Source of the DNA: Streptomyces griseoincarnatus
GTDB taxonomy: Bacteria > Actinomycetota > Actinomycetes > Streptomycetales > Streptomycetaceae
NCBI GenBank assembly: GCA_014649575.1
Contig: BMTH01000016.1
Span: 1-64,000, forward strand
Reading direction: 5' to 3'
DNA length: 64,000 nucleotides
In this document: positions 1-7,772 of the stretch, piece after piece
Layout: every line of letters starts with the position of its first letter
How positions within the stretch are numbered: the first letter of the stretch is position 1
Made by a program: the position numbers and the translations under genes
The notes under the pieces: generated by a model
The model's input: only the letters and a program-made list of their open reading frames with translations
Told to the model about the DNA's origin: nothing
Database searches by the model: none

Positions 1-124
1 ACACGCCCCGCGTGAACGGATACGCGCCCGGCTCACCCAGCTTCCCGGCCGGGTCCCAGCCCTGGAGAGCCTCCGGTCCGTAGACCGGTTCGATGGGCAG
101 TCCGGACTCCGACTCACGCGCCAT
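1..124 (-). CDS. Acyl-CoA (methylmalonyl-CoA type) mutase large subunit, N-terminus only
   Basis: Only the first 41 codons are inside the window; the gene continues past the left edge. The visible protein begins MARESESGLPIEPVYGPEAL and continues through GWDPAGKLGEPGAYPFTRGV, the typical N-terminal segment of actinobacterial B12-dependent acyl-CoA mutase large subunits that leads into the substrate-binding TIM barrel. Such enzymes interconvert methylmalonyl-CoA and succinyl-CoA, or related branched acyl-CoAs. The exact substrate cannot be decided from this fragment. The start chosen is the ATG whose upstream GGGAGG lies about 10 bases away; another in-frame ATG nine bases upstream sits too close to that site. 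Confidence 0.8.
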   Translation of the reverse strand, partial: MARESESGLPIEPVYGPEALQGWDPAGKLGEPGAYPFTRGV

Positions 125-448
125 AATGTGCATGCCTCCCGCTGAGCAGCGTTGCTCGATCCGATCGCCGGTCACTCGCCGGTTACCCACCGGTTACTCA
201 CCAGTACAGGCCGACCCTTCGACGGACTGTAGCGGTGCGCGTGCGGCCTGGTGGAGGGGCACACGCTGGGACCTTCCTCACAACCTCCGTGGGACCCCGC
301 TCACAGGCCCGACCCGACGCCGTTCACGTCCGGTCACTTCCCACCATGCCCCTTGGTTCCGCCCCGGTCACGTCCGGGGTACAACACAGGTGACGACCGG
401 GAGGACCGGTGCGGCGGGACGACGGGGGCTGGGGTGCGCGGGAGGGGC
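125..448. other. Divergent intergenic region, mutase / L,D-transpeptidase
   Basis: About 320 bases between two divergent genes. It holds the ribosome-binding site of the mutase (GGGAGG at 135-140) and presumably both promoters. No open frame here looks coding, and no repeat or strong hairpin was noticed. Confidence 0.5.
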
Positions 449-1360
449 ATGAGCCGGAGGGGCACGGGCCGGAGGAGTACGGCCCGCAGGGGGAGGAAAG
501 GCATAGCCGTGCTGGCGGCGCTGGGCGCGGTGGCCGTGGGTGCGGCCGGGTGCACGGTGCAGCCGGCCGGGGCGGGCGGGGAGGGCGCGCCGCCGGTGCG
601 GATCGAGGTGCCGTCCCGGACGCCGGACGCACCGGGCGGGCCCGCGTCGCCGAGCCGGACACCGGAGGCGCCCGCGAAGCCGTCGCCGTCCGCTTCGGCC
701 GCGAAGCCGTCCAGCAGTCCGACGCCGGCCCGGGTGCTGTGGTCGCCGGGCGACGACGGACGTGACGTCCGTGAACTCCAGGCGCGGCTGCGGCAGATCG
801 CCTGGATATTCCACGGCCCCACCGGCACCTACGACGACCTGACGGCGGAGGCGGTCCGCGGCTTCCAGGCCAAGCGCGGACTGCCGGAAACGGGCGTGAC
901 GGACACGGTGACCTGGCAGCGGCTGCTCGCGATGACGCGGGAGCCGGGCCGCTGGGAGCTGTATCTGATGGGCGGCCAGCCGGCCGACCCGCCCGACCCG
1001 CGCTGCATGACCGGCCGGGTGATGTGCATCAGCAAGTCCAGCCGCACCCTGCGCTGGATGATCGACGGCCGGACGGTGTCGACGATGCCGGTCCGCTTCG
1101 GCTCGGAGTACACACCGACCCGCGAGGGCGTCTTCCGCGTCTACTGGAAGTCCCGGCACCACGTCTCGACGCTGTACGACTCGCCGATGCCGTACGCGAT
1201 GTTCTTCAGCGGCGGGCAGGCGGTGCACTACTCGTCCGACTTCGCCGCCCGGGGCTACGCGGGCGCCTCGCACGGCTGTGTGAACGTACGCGACGAGGAC
1301 GCGATCGCGCGGCTGTACGAGCAGGTGCGGGACGGCGACAAGGTCGTCGTCCACTGGTGA
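449..1360 (+). CDS. L,D-transpeptidase lipoprotein with peptidoglycan-binding domain
   Basis: 303 residues, predicted to be exported and lipid-anchored. The N-terminus has an Arg-rich segment (residues 3-18), a hydrophobic core and Cys35 in GAAGC, an acceptable though not perfect lipobox. A Pro/Ser/Ala-rich linker follows. Residues about 107-160 are a PG_binding_1 repeat (DVRELQARLRQIAWIF, then FQAKRGLPETG). The C-terminal YkuD domain ends in SHGCVNVRDEDA, with catalytic His275 and Cys277. The family forms 3-3 peptidoglycan cross-links or attaches proteins to the wall, and it is abundant in streptomycetes. The ATG was preferred to a GTG at 509, which has the better-spaced GGGAGGAAAGG, because the GTG would remove the positively charged part of the signal peptide. 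The gene stands alone and is followed by a hairpin terminator. Confidence 0.88.
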   Translation: MSRRGTGRRSTARRGRKGIAVLAALGAVAVGAAGCTVQPAGAGGEGAPPVRIEVPSRTPDAPGGPASPSRTPEAPAKPSPSASAAKPSSSPTPARVLWSPGDDGRDVRELQARLRQIAWIFHGPTGTYDDLTAEAVRGFQAKRGLPETGVTDTVTWQRLLAMTREPGRWELYLMGGQPADPPDPRCMTGRVMCISKSSRTLRWMIDGRTVSTMPVRFGSEYTPTREGVFRVYWKSRHHVSTLYDSPMPYAMFFSGGQAVHYSSDFAARGYAGASHGCVNVRDEDAIARLYEQVRDGDKVVVHW

Positions 1361-1394
1361 ACCAGAAGTGACCGATGTGACCTGAGGAGAGAGG

Positions 1395-1433
1395 GGCGCG
1401 GGCGGGACCGGGGGAACGTGTCCCGCCCGCGCC
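1395..1433. terminator. Hairpin terminator after L,D-transpeptidase
   Basis: A perfect 14-bp GC stem (1395-1408 with 1420-1433) closes an 11-base loop, 34 bases after the stop codon. No T tract follows, as is usual in Streptomyces. It could act in both directions. Confidence 0.7.
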
Positions 1434-1617
1434 AGGTGCACGAGCCGTGGGTACGGGGGGAACCCCGGCTCAGTGCTACGGCCGATGACCAGTCGGCTCA
1501 CTCAGTACTGCGTCACAAGGGCCGGAAGTGTCACACCGGTCGGTACGTTCGCGGGGCGCGTGGGCGTCTGCGCAGGTCAGAGGAGTCCGGAAGCCTGTGG
1601 GTTCTCGGCCTCTCCCC

Positions 1618-2739
1618 CTAGTCCCGCTTGCCGTTTCCGTTGCCGTTGCCGTTTCCGTTCCCGTTGCTTCCCTTGCCGTTCCCGTTGCCCTGGCCCTTGG
1701 CAGGGTGGTCGTCGGCGTCGGAGCCGCTGGGGCCGCGACCGCCGCCGTTCCCGTTGCCCTTCCCGTTGCCGTTGTTGCCCTTGCCCTCACCTTCGTCGCC
1801 GGTGTCCGGGCGGCCGGCGCCCTGGCCGGGGAGGGTGTTCTGCGGCTCGCCCTCGTCACCGTCGAGGCGTGTCTCGGCGTCGTGCATACCGCCCCCGGCG
1901 CCCTTGTCGCCCTTGTCCGCCGTGCCGTCCTTGGTGCCGGCGCCTTCCTCGGCGGTGACGCCGCGGCAGTACGCGGCGACGCGGGAGGCGCCGCCGGCCG
2001 CCTCGTGCAGGACGCGACGGCGTTCGCCGTTCACCGGCCGGCCCTGGTGCCAGGACCGGCACGCGGAGACGACGAGCTTCCAGCGGGCGCCGTGGGCGGC
2101 CTTGCCGTCGCCGGGCGCCGGGGCCGCGGGTGTGCGGCCGGGGTCCTCGCCGCCCTGGGCGCCGTCACGGCCCTCGTCGGCGGCGTCGCCCTGGTGACGG
2201 TCGTCCGGAGTGGCGCCCTGGGCGGGCGGGGAGATCAGCGGACGCTGGGGGTGCGTGGCCGTGGCGGCGCCCGCGGGGCCGGAGCGGGAGTCGTCGAAGG
2301 GTGTGCGCAGCAGCCCGGTCCCGGCGAGCACGGCGGTGCCGCCGACCATGCCGGCGACCAGCGCGGCGGCCAGCATGAGCCGGGCGGGACGCGGTCCGCG
2401 GGCTCCGCCGGGCGTTCCGTTACGGCCGGTGCGCGGAGCGCCGAGACGGATCAGGCCGACGTCGGAGTCCCCGGTGCCGGTGCCGTGACCGGTGTGCGGG
2501 GCCGAGTCGGCCTGCCCTGTCCGTCCGTCCCTCGACGCGCGGAAGGCGGCCAGCGCGGCCGCCTCCCCGGGGAGTTCGCCTTCGGCCGTCGGCGGAGGCG
2601 CGGAAAGCGCGCGGAGTACTCCGGCGAGTTGTTCGGCCTGGTCACCGGCGGGTGGATCGGCAGCCCGGGGTGACTCACCGCTCAGCAGGCGCTCCGCCGC
2701 CTCCGCGTCCAGCCACCTGTACCGCTCATCGGCCATCAC
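1618..2739 (-). CDS. Membrane protein paired with ECF sigma factor, Gly/Asn/Lys-rich tail
   Basis: 373 residues. A soluble acidic N-terminal region (about 1-110) is followed by one membrane segment (LMLAAALVAGMVGGTAVLAG), a Pro/Ala/Asp-rich linker, and a conserved patch reading WKLVVSACRSWHQGR, then LHEAAGGASRVAAYCRG. The last 70 residues are low-complexity GNGNGKG repeats ending in KRD. The start overlaps the sigma-factor stop (GTGATG: GTG at 2739 or ATG at 2736), so the two genes are translationally coupled. An anti-sigma or sigma-associated role is inferred from position only; no zinc-binding anti-sigma HxxxCxxC motif is seen. The same patch recurs in the partner of the second sigma factor nearby (SGVAWAGIQ protein), so the two proteins are paralogues. 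Confidence 0.75.
   Translation of the reverse strand: MMADERYRWLDAEAAERLLSGESPRAADPPAGDQAEQLAGVLRALSAPPPTAEGELPGEAAALAAFRASRDGRTGQADSAPHTGHGTGTGDSDVGLIRLGAPRTGRNGTPGGARGPRPARLMLAAALVAGMVGGTAVLAGTGLLRTPFDDSRSGPAGAATATHPQRPLISPPAQGATPDDRHQGDAADEGRDGAQGGEDPGRTPAAPAPGDGKAAHGARWKLVVSACRSWHQGRPVNGERRRVLHEAAGGASRVAAYCRGVTAEEGAGTKDGTADKGDKGAGGGMHDAETRLDGDEGEPQNTLPGQGAGRPDTGDEGEGKGNNGNGKGNGNGGGRGPSGSDADDHPAKGQGNGNGKGSNGNGNGNGNGNGKRD
1621..1800. repeat. Hexanucleotide-type repeat inside the sigma-linked membrane gene
   Basis: On the given strand the DNA is an irregular run of ccgttg / ccgttc units, encoding the Asn-Gly-Lys tail on the other strand. It is prone to slippage, so its length may vary between strains. 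Confidence 0.7.
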
Positions 2740-3410
2740 AAGTCCTTCTGCGTCCGCGCTCGCAACTGCGTCACACTCGCGGACGTCACCGTACGACGGC
2801 GTGGTTCTCTTTGGGGTGGCAGGGCGTCGAGCACACCCGCGGATTCCGGATGGCCGTCCGGATCGTCGCCGAGCAGTTCGGCGAGCCGGCGCAGGCCGCG
2901 GTGCGCGGCCGTCCGTACGGCGCCTGGGCGCTTGCCCAGGGTCTGCGCGGCCGTCTTGGCGTCGAGGCCGACGACCACGCGCAGGACGACGGCCTCCGCC
3001 TGGTCCTGCGGCAGCCGGGAGATCAGGGTGAAGGCATCGTCGGTGGCGAGCGCCTCGATCGCCTCGCCGGCCGTGTCGGACTCGGCGGGCCGCCCGGTCA
3101 GCTCGGTCTCGTCGCCGCCTATCGCCGGGCGGCGGCCGCGCATGCGGATGTGGTCGAGCGCGCGGTTGCGGGCGATACGGGCGGCCCAGCCGCGGAAGCG
3201 GTCCGCGTCGCCGGAGAACCGCTCCAGGTCACGGGCTATCTGCAGCCAGGCCTCGGACGTGACGTCCTCGGCGTCGGGCTCGCCGACCAGTGTCCGGACG
3301 TACCCGAGCAGCCGCGGATGCACGGCGCGGTACACGGTCCGGAACGCGGTCTCGTCCCCGTCCTGTGCCGCGCGCACCGCGGCGGTCAGCTCCGCGTCGT
3401 CCCCCAGCAC
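2736..3410 (-). CDS. ECF-type RNA polymerase sigma factor
   Basis: 224 residues. Sigma70 region 2 is seen around residues 10-90 (TAFRTVYRAVHPRLLGYVRT, AEDVTSEAWLQIARDL, FRGWAARIARNRALDHIR). Region 4 lies around 125-195 (LISRLPQDQAEAVVLRVVVG, LGKRPGAVRTAAHRGLRRL). The C-terminus adds about 30 basic residues. The GTG start is the only candidate after an upstream in-frame stop at 3429-3431 and has AGAAGGGC eight bases upstream. It is the first gene of a two-gene unit with the membrane protein, whose start overlaps its stop. A second, closely similar sigma factor with its own membrane partner lies about 2 kb away, indicating an old duplication. Confidence 0.92.
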   Translation of the reverse strand: MLGDDAELTAAVRAAQDGDETAFRTVYRAVHPRLLGYVRTLVGEPDAEDVTSEAWLQIARDLERFSGDADRFRGWAARIARNRALDHIRMRGRRPAIGGDETELTGRPAESDTAGEAIEALATDDAFTLISRLPQDQAEAVVLRVVVGLDAKTAAQTLGKRPGAVRTAAHRGLRRLAELLGDDPDGHPESAGVLDALPPQREPRRRTVTSASVTQLRARTQKDL

Positions 3411-3983
3411 GCGTGCGCCCTTCTGCGCCTAAGCCGGCGCCGCTCTCGCGGGCCGGGTTGCTCGCCGTTGTCATTGCTCAATCGGTCGTTGCGGTCTCAA
3501 GGCCGCTCGCGGAGGTTGTGGTCGTTTGTCTCCCGCGGCCTGGCGCGAAAGGCACGTTACGACCTGAAACCGCTCCCCGTCCATGACCGTACAAGATGCA
3601 ACTAACCCGTGACACGGGACGTGTGACAGAAAACGCATGCCCGGCGCTGTAGAAGATACGGGTCGCGCGCGGCCCGTACCGCGCGACGGCCGGGGCCTCT
3701 CCTGTGGGGGGTGGCGGCCCCGGCCGTCTCCGCGAAGACGTTCCACTCGGGGCAGCAGGGGTGGAAGCGGGCGGCACCCCGTGAGCGCCGGGTGCGGGCG
3801 GTCCGTGGCTGGCCGCGCGGTTCCCCGCGCCCCTGAGGCATCCGCGGCTGCGGGGCATGCGTGCCGCTTGGGGCGACGGAGCCCCCGCTCGAGCGAAGCC
3901 GGGAGTGGGGGAGGGTGGGCGCGACGGCACCGGCGAGCGCCGGTCGGCGCGAACACCCGAGTCCACATGACCCACGTCGGCCC
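3411..3983. other. 573-bp intergenic region with dispersed Streptomyces repeats
   Basis: The region upstream of the first ECF sigma gene and downstream of the second cassette. The half near 3411-3640 should hold the sigma promoter. The half 3790-3965 consists of two short sequences also found elsewhere in this window (ggttccccgcgcccct, and the gctcgagcgaagcc element). I see no gene. Confidence 0.6.
3882..3960. repeat. Dispersed repeat, copy 1 (second copy at 50517-50591)
   Basis: About 75 bases beginning cccgctcgagcgaagccggg and ending gcgcgaacaccc. It aligns with few gaps to a second copy near 50.5 kb in the same orientation. Such short non-coding elements recur in Streptomyces chromosomes. 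Confidence 0.7.
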
Positions 3984-4865
3984 TCAGGGCTTCCGCCCGG
4001 CCCCCTCGCCTTCACCCCTCCCCTTGCCCTCGCCAGAGGATCCGGTGCCGGCCGCCTCCCCCGTGGGGCGGCCGGCACCCGCTTCACCCCTCGCCACGGG
4101 AGGAACACTCGCCGGCGCCGGCGCGGAAGCCGTGGGCAAGGCGCCCCCGGCGCGCCCCGCGCAGTACGCGTCGACCCGCGCCGCGCCCCCCGCAGCGGCG
4201 ACCAGCCGCTCCCAGACCGGCGCGTCCGGCGCCCGCCCCCGACCGGCGGCCCGCTCGTACGCCCGGCACTGCGCCTCGACGTCCCCCGCGGCCTCCGCCG
4301 GCCCCGAGCCGTGCCGCGCGCCGTCCCGCGCCGACTCCGCGGCGGACGCCGATGCCGACACCCCCGGGGCCTCACCGGCACCGGAGGTTCCGGATACGTC
4401 CGGTACGGCAGGCGCCGAGCTCGCGGACGGCGTACGGGTCGGCCCGGTGTCCTCGGACCGCCCTCCGCCCGGCGTTCCCGCCGCCTGGATCCCGGCCCAG
4501 GCCACCCCGCTGAGGGCACAGCCGGCGACCAGGGCTCCCAGCGTCGCCCGCAGCGACCGCCCGCCGAACCGCCGTCGAGAGGCCCGCCAGTCGTCCCGGC
4601 GGCGGGTGCGCGCGCCATGCGCCCCCGCCTCCCGGGCGGCCACGAACGCGGCGACGGCCCGCTGCTCGGCCCCGGCGTCCACGCCGTCACGCACCAGGGC
4701 GGCGACGAGCAGCGCCTCCAGCCGGGCCGTGTCACCGGCCGGCCCCTCGACGGAGACGGGTGCGGCACGCCCGGCCGCGGCCGGCACGCCCACGGGGCAC
4801 ACGGAACGCTCTGGGCGCACACGCCGGCGGCCGGCCCGCCCGCCGTCGCTCTGCCGTTCACCCAT
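3984..4865 (-). CDS. Membrane protein paired with second ECF sigma factor
   Basis: 293 residues from the ATG chosen (MGERQSDGGRAG). A short soluble helical region (ALLVAALVRDGVDAGAEQRA) is followed by one membrane segment near residues 120-140 (ATLGALVAGCALSGVAWAGI), a Thr/Ser/Pro/Ala linker, a conserved patch (VEAQCRAYERAAGRG, AAGGAARVDAYCAGRAGG) and a Gly/Glu/Lys-rich end. The patch matches the partner of the first sigma factor, supporting paralogy. The frame stays open to 5132, overlapping the sigma stop, but that extension is Arg-rich and looks non-coding. The true start is uncertain because the ATG has only a weak ribosome site (GGGACGGAA). Confidence 0.65.
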   Translation of the reverse strand: MGERQSDGGRAGRRRVRPERSVCPVGVPAAAGRAAPVSVEGPAGDTARLEALLVAALVRDGVDAGAEQRAVAAFVAAREAGAHGARTRRRDDWRASRRRFGGRSLRATLGALVAGCALSGVAWAGIQAAGTPGGGRSEDTGPTRTPSASSAPAVPDVSGTSGAGEAPGVSASASAAESARDGARHGSGPAEAAGDVEAQCRAYERAAGRGRAPDAPVWERLVAAAGGAARVDAYCAGRAGGALPTASAPAPASVPPVARGEAGAGRPTGEAAGTGSSGEGKGRGEGEGAGRKP

Positions 4866-5097
4866 GCCGTTTCCGTCCCTGCTCGATCGTGTCCGGCCTG
4901 CCCGGCCTGTCCGGTTCCGTCCGTCGGCCCCGCGGCCCCGCGGCCCCGGCTCGACGGACGGTGCGCACCCCCTCCCACCAGCGGGGTGCCGTGCGGGTCC
5001 CGGACAAACGGATACGTTCCGTCCGCCCGGCCCGTTCAGCCGCCGCAGCGGCCGCCAAGGCCCCGCCGTGCGGCGTGACCGCCGTTCCGGCCCACGG

Positions 5098-5715
5098 TCA
5101 CGTCGACTCACCCAGCGTCCTGGGCGCCTCATCCGTCACACCGTCGGCCGCGAGCTGCCGCGCCAGGCGCCGCAGACCCCGGTGCGCGGCCGTCCGCACG
5201 GCGCCCGGCCGCTTGCCGAGCACGCGGGCGGCGGCGGGCCCGTCGAGACCCACGACGACGCGCAGCAGCACCGCCTCCGCCTGGTCCCGGGGCAGCCCGC
5301 CCACGAGGGCGAGGGCCTGCTCGGTGGACATGGCCTCCATCGCCTGATCGTGCGTGCTGTGCGGGGCGGGCAGCTCCAGGACGTCCTGCTCCAGTGCGGA
5401 CGCGCGGGGGCGTACGCGCTGGCGGCGCAGATGGTCCAGGGCGCGGTGCCGGGCGATGGTGGCCGTCCAGCCGCGGAAGCCGGCGCCGTCGCCCTTGAAC
5501 CGGCCGAGGTCACGGGCGATCTCCAGCCAGGCGTCGGACATCACGTCCTCGGCGTCTGCGCCCACCAGTCCCCGGACGTACGCGAGGAGTCCGGGCTGCA
5601 CGAGCCGGTAGGCCACGGCGAACGCGGCCTCGTCGCCCTGCTGGGCGCGCGCGACGGCGTCACCCAGTTCCCCGTCGAACGCCTGCGTGCGGCGGGATTC
5701 CCCTCCGTGGCCCAA
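5098..5715 (-). CDS. ECF-type sigma factor, paralogue of the first
   Basis: Region 2 (AAFAVAYRLVQPGLLAYVRG, AEDVMSDAWLEIARDLGRF, FRGWTATIARHRALDHLRRQ) and region 4 (LPRDQAEAVLLRVVVGLDG, LGKRPGAVRTAAHRGLRRLA) are both clear. Region 4 is almost identical to that of the neighbouring sigma factor. The start is uncertain: a TTG at 5715 with GAGGA upstream gives 205 residues and an N-terminus of normal length, while the frame is open to a GTG at 5889 (263 residues) with an unconvincing extension. A GTGACACTT motif lies about 100 bases upstream of the TTG and recurs in two other intergenic spots. Confidence 0.85.
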   Translation of the reverse strand: MGHGGESRRTQAFDGELGDAVARAQQGDEAAFAVAYRLVQPGLLAYVRGLVGADAEDVMSDAWLEIARDLGRFKGDGAGFRGWTATIARHRALDHLRRQRVRPRASALEQDVLELPAPHSTHDQAMEAMSTEQALALVGGLPRDQAEAVLLRVVVGLDGPAAARVLGKRPGAVRTAAHRGLRRLARQLAADGVTDEAPRTLGEST

Positions 5716-5810
5716 GAACCGTCCTCGTCCGTACCGAGCGCGATGCGCCTCGCATGACGTGTGCACGTCCGCCGTGCCACACCCCCCAGCGACCTCAGCG
5801 TGCGGGGCGG

Positions 5811-5825
5811 CCAAAGTGTCACAGG
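5811..5825 (-). promoter_or_regulatory. GTGACACT motif upstream of second ECF sigma gene
   Basis: Read on the minus strand: CCTGTGACACTTTGG followed by GCCGCCCCGCACGC. It resembles longer copies at 1506-1536 and 7130-7159. Possible promoter or operator; function unproven. Confidence 0.35.
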
Positions 5826-5923
5826 TCAACCCACGTCCCAGGCCTCTCACGGCCCCCACACGCCACGGCGACACACCACCCCGGGACACCCCCGGAGACC
5901 CTTGGAGGCCGGCCCGGCGGGGC

Positions 5924-6424
5924 TCAGTCCGGCCGCGCCCCCGTCGTCGCGTCCCGGCACAGGAGCCGGAGTGAGCCGTCCTGGGTGTAGCAGCGGCGGG
6001 CCTCGTCGATGGGGTCCCAGAGGCGGCCGTCGGGAGTGCGGACCCAGTGGTCGCCGCCGGAGGCCCACCACTCGCCGCCGGCCTGGCGCACGATCACCTC
6101 GCCCGCGTAGGCCCCGAAGCCCCGCAGCACCAGCTCCACGGCGGCGTACGGGGCAGACTCGCGGCGGATGTCCTCGATCATCCGGTCGACGCTCCACAGA
6201 CTGCGCGCCGAGTAGTCGAGGCGCAGCCGTGCCCCCTCGCGCATCGCCGCCACCGCGTCCGCCGCCCAGCGGACCGGCTTCGTCGCCGCCGAGGGCCTGG
6301 TCTCCTGCTGTGTCGTCACAGTCGTCGCAGTCGTCACACTCTGGAGAGCGCTGCGGCGAAGCGTTTCGTCACCCCGATCCCGCGGTTCCCCACAACGGGT
6401 GCACGACCGCCCCAGGACGCTCAC
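5924..6424 (-). CDS. Hypothetical protein (LDYS..SL domain)
   Basis: Up to 166 residues. The reliable part begins near AAMREGARLRLDYSARSLWS and ends with GGDHWVRTPDGRLWDPIDEA. The pattern of LDYS-x-x-SL, followed by a GAYAGEVIVRQAGGEW block, is common in small Streptomyces cytoplasmic proteins of unknown function. There is no signal peptide and no membrane segment. The start is uncertain: GTG at 6424 has GAGGG four bases upstream, while GTGs at 6337 and 6319 give shorter proteins without the Arg/Cys-rich leader. It is transcribed toward the second sigma cassette. Confidence 0.6.
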   Translation of the reverse strand: MSVLGRSCTRCGEPRDRGDETLRRSALQSVTTATTVTTQQETRPSAATKPVRWAADAVAAMREGARLRLDYSARSLWSVDRMIEDIRRESAPYAAVELVLRGFGAYAGEVIVRQAGGEWWASGGDHWVRTPDGRLWDPIDEARRCYTQDGSLRLLCRDATTGARPD

Positions 6425-6468
6425 AGGGCCCTCGCCGTATGTCCCGGACCCGGGTCCCGAGAGGGCTA

Positions 6469-7047
6469 TCAGGCATCCCGTCGGCTGCGGCGCGAGACCG
6501 CCGCGCGCAGCACCCGGCGCCCCTCCGTGGACACCTCCAGCGCGCTGCGCAGGCCGGCCGCTCCGTGGGCGGCGACGAGTTCCAGGACGGCGGTCTGCCG
6601 CCGCAGTTCGGCGGCGAGCAGCGGCGACAGCCCGTCCGTGCGGCCCTCACGGCGGGCGGCCGTCAGGTCGGTGACCTCGGCGTCGCCGCCGCCGTCCAGC
6701 AGCAGGTGGATCCGCAGCGCGCCGGCCGAGCACCCGTCGGCCCACTGCCGCAGCGCCGTCCCGGACCGGTCCAGCGGGGCGGTGGCGAGCATGCCCCGCG
6801 CCAGCTCCGCCGCCTCGCCGGCGCCGCCGCCCGCGGCTTCGCCCGCCGCCGCGTCCAGCTTTTCGCGCGTCTGCTGGAGCACCTCGCCCCAGTCGCCGTC
6901 GGAGGGACCCCCGGCGAGGGTGCCCCACAGCGGCCGCAGCGCCTCGTCGTCACCGCCCAGCAGCGGCACGCACCGATCCAAACAAGCCACCCCGCTGACG
7001 GCCAGTCCGCGCTCGTCGGCCTGTGCGATCAGTTCCTCCAGGCTCAT
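6469..7047 (-). CDS. Hypothetical protein
   Basis: 192 residues, Ala/Leu/Glu-rich and probably helical, beginning MSLEELIAQADERGLAVSG. No catalytic motif, signal peptide or membrane segment is recognised. The ATG has an excellent GGGAGG six bases upstream, and coding bias is normal for the region. The C-terminal 30 residues are basic (RRVLRAAVSRRSRRDA). It lies alone between two other hypothetical genes on the same strand. Confidence 0.7.
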   Translation of the reverse strand: MSLEELIAQADERGLAVSGVACLDRCVPLLGGDDEALRPLWGTLAGGPSDGDWGEVLQQTREKLDAAAGEAAGGGAGEAAELARGMLATAPLDRSGTALRQWADGCSAGALRIHLLLDGGGDAEVTDLTAARREGRTDGLSPLLAAELRRQTAVLELVAAHGAAGLRSALEVSTEGRRVLRAAVSRRSRRDA

Positions 7048-7129
7048 CCACGCCTCCCTCTGCGGGTTCCGCAGGCCCCCTGATGAGGCCTTGACGGGCG
7101 TCGTCCCTCACGGAGCCCGCATTTCCCCT

Positions 7130-7159
7130 TACTGCGTGCGACAAGCCGGGAGTGTCACT
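7130..7159 (-). promoter_or_regulatory. Second long copy of the GTGACACT motif
   Basis: On the given strand TACTGCGTGCGACAAGCC then GGGAGTGTCACT. It matches 1506-1536 (TACTGCGTCACAAGGGCC then GGAAGTGTCACA) with two short gaps. It lies about 80 bases upstream of the 192-residue hypothetical gene and overlaps the stop codon of the preceding gene. Confidence 0.35.
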
Positions 7160-7661
7160 CGGGCACCACGCGCAACCGGTCGAGCAGCCGGAAGAAACCG
7201 TTTTCGGCCATCGGCCCGGGGTCGGCGGTCAGCACTTCCAGGACGTCCTCGGCGGCGACCTCGCGCCCGGCCTCCTCGGCCCAGAAGACGGCCCGCTCGG
7301 CGGCGTCGGCCGGTTCCAGGAAGTAGTCGTCGACGGTGAGGCCCTCCTGACGTCCGTCGAGGTACCCGGCCATCGCGTCCCGGCCGAGGCAGGCCGTCCA
7401 CACCCCGCTCTCGGGGGACGCGGCCTCCACGGCCACGCACTCGCCGGCCATCACGTAGCCGAACAGCGCGGGCGCACCCGTCTCCTTCGCCAGTTCCTTC
7501 ATGCTGCCCAGCTCGCCCTCGCGGCCCGGCAGTTCCCACACCTGCCAGCCGTCCGGGGCCTCCGTGCGCAGGGTCAGCTCCCCGGCCGCACCGGCCAGCG
7601 CGTCCAGTCCGGTCAGCGGCCGCTCCGCGCGGCCCACGACGAAATAACCCCAGTAGCCCAT
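7155..7661 (-). CDS. Hypothetical protein
   Basis: 168 residues from ATG (MGYWGYFVVGRAERPL). Acidic, soluble and without cysteine pairs or recognisable catalytic residues. The opening MGYWGYFVV is followed by alternating short segments such as WQVWELPGREGELGSM and ALFGYVMAGECVAVE, suggesting a compact alpha/beta fold like those of Streptomyces proteins of unknown function. GGGGGGAAC about eight bases before the ATG decides the start over an upstream in-frame ATG at 7682. Confidence 0.7.
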   Translation of the reverse strand: MGYWGYFVVGRAERPLTGLDALAGAAGELTLRTEAPDGWQVWELPGREGELGSMKELAKETGAPALFGYVMAGECVAVEAASPESGVWTACLGRDAMAGYLDGRQEGLTVDDYFLEPADAAERAVFWAEEAGREVAAEDVLEVLTADPGPMAENGFFRLLDRLRVVPE

Positions 7662-7772
7662 GTGCCGGTGTTCCCCCCGCATGTCGGTTCCCGGCCCGGC
7701 GTGCCGAGCCGTCGGCTCGCCCAGAACACCACCACAGCCGTACGGGGGTTCGCAGGCGTTCGCGGCAATCCG

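Noticed and set aside
4866..5132. N-terminal extension of the second sigma-linked membrane protein
   Set aside because: The 89 extra residues are Arg/Pro/Gly-rich without structure and look like a shadow of GC-rich DNA. Kept only as an alternative start.
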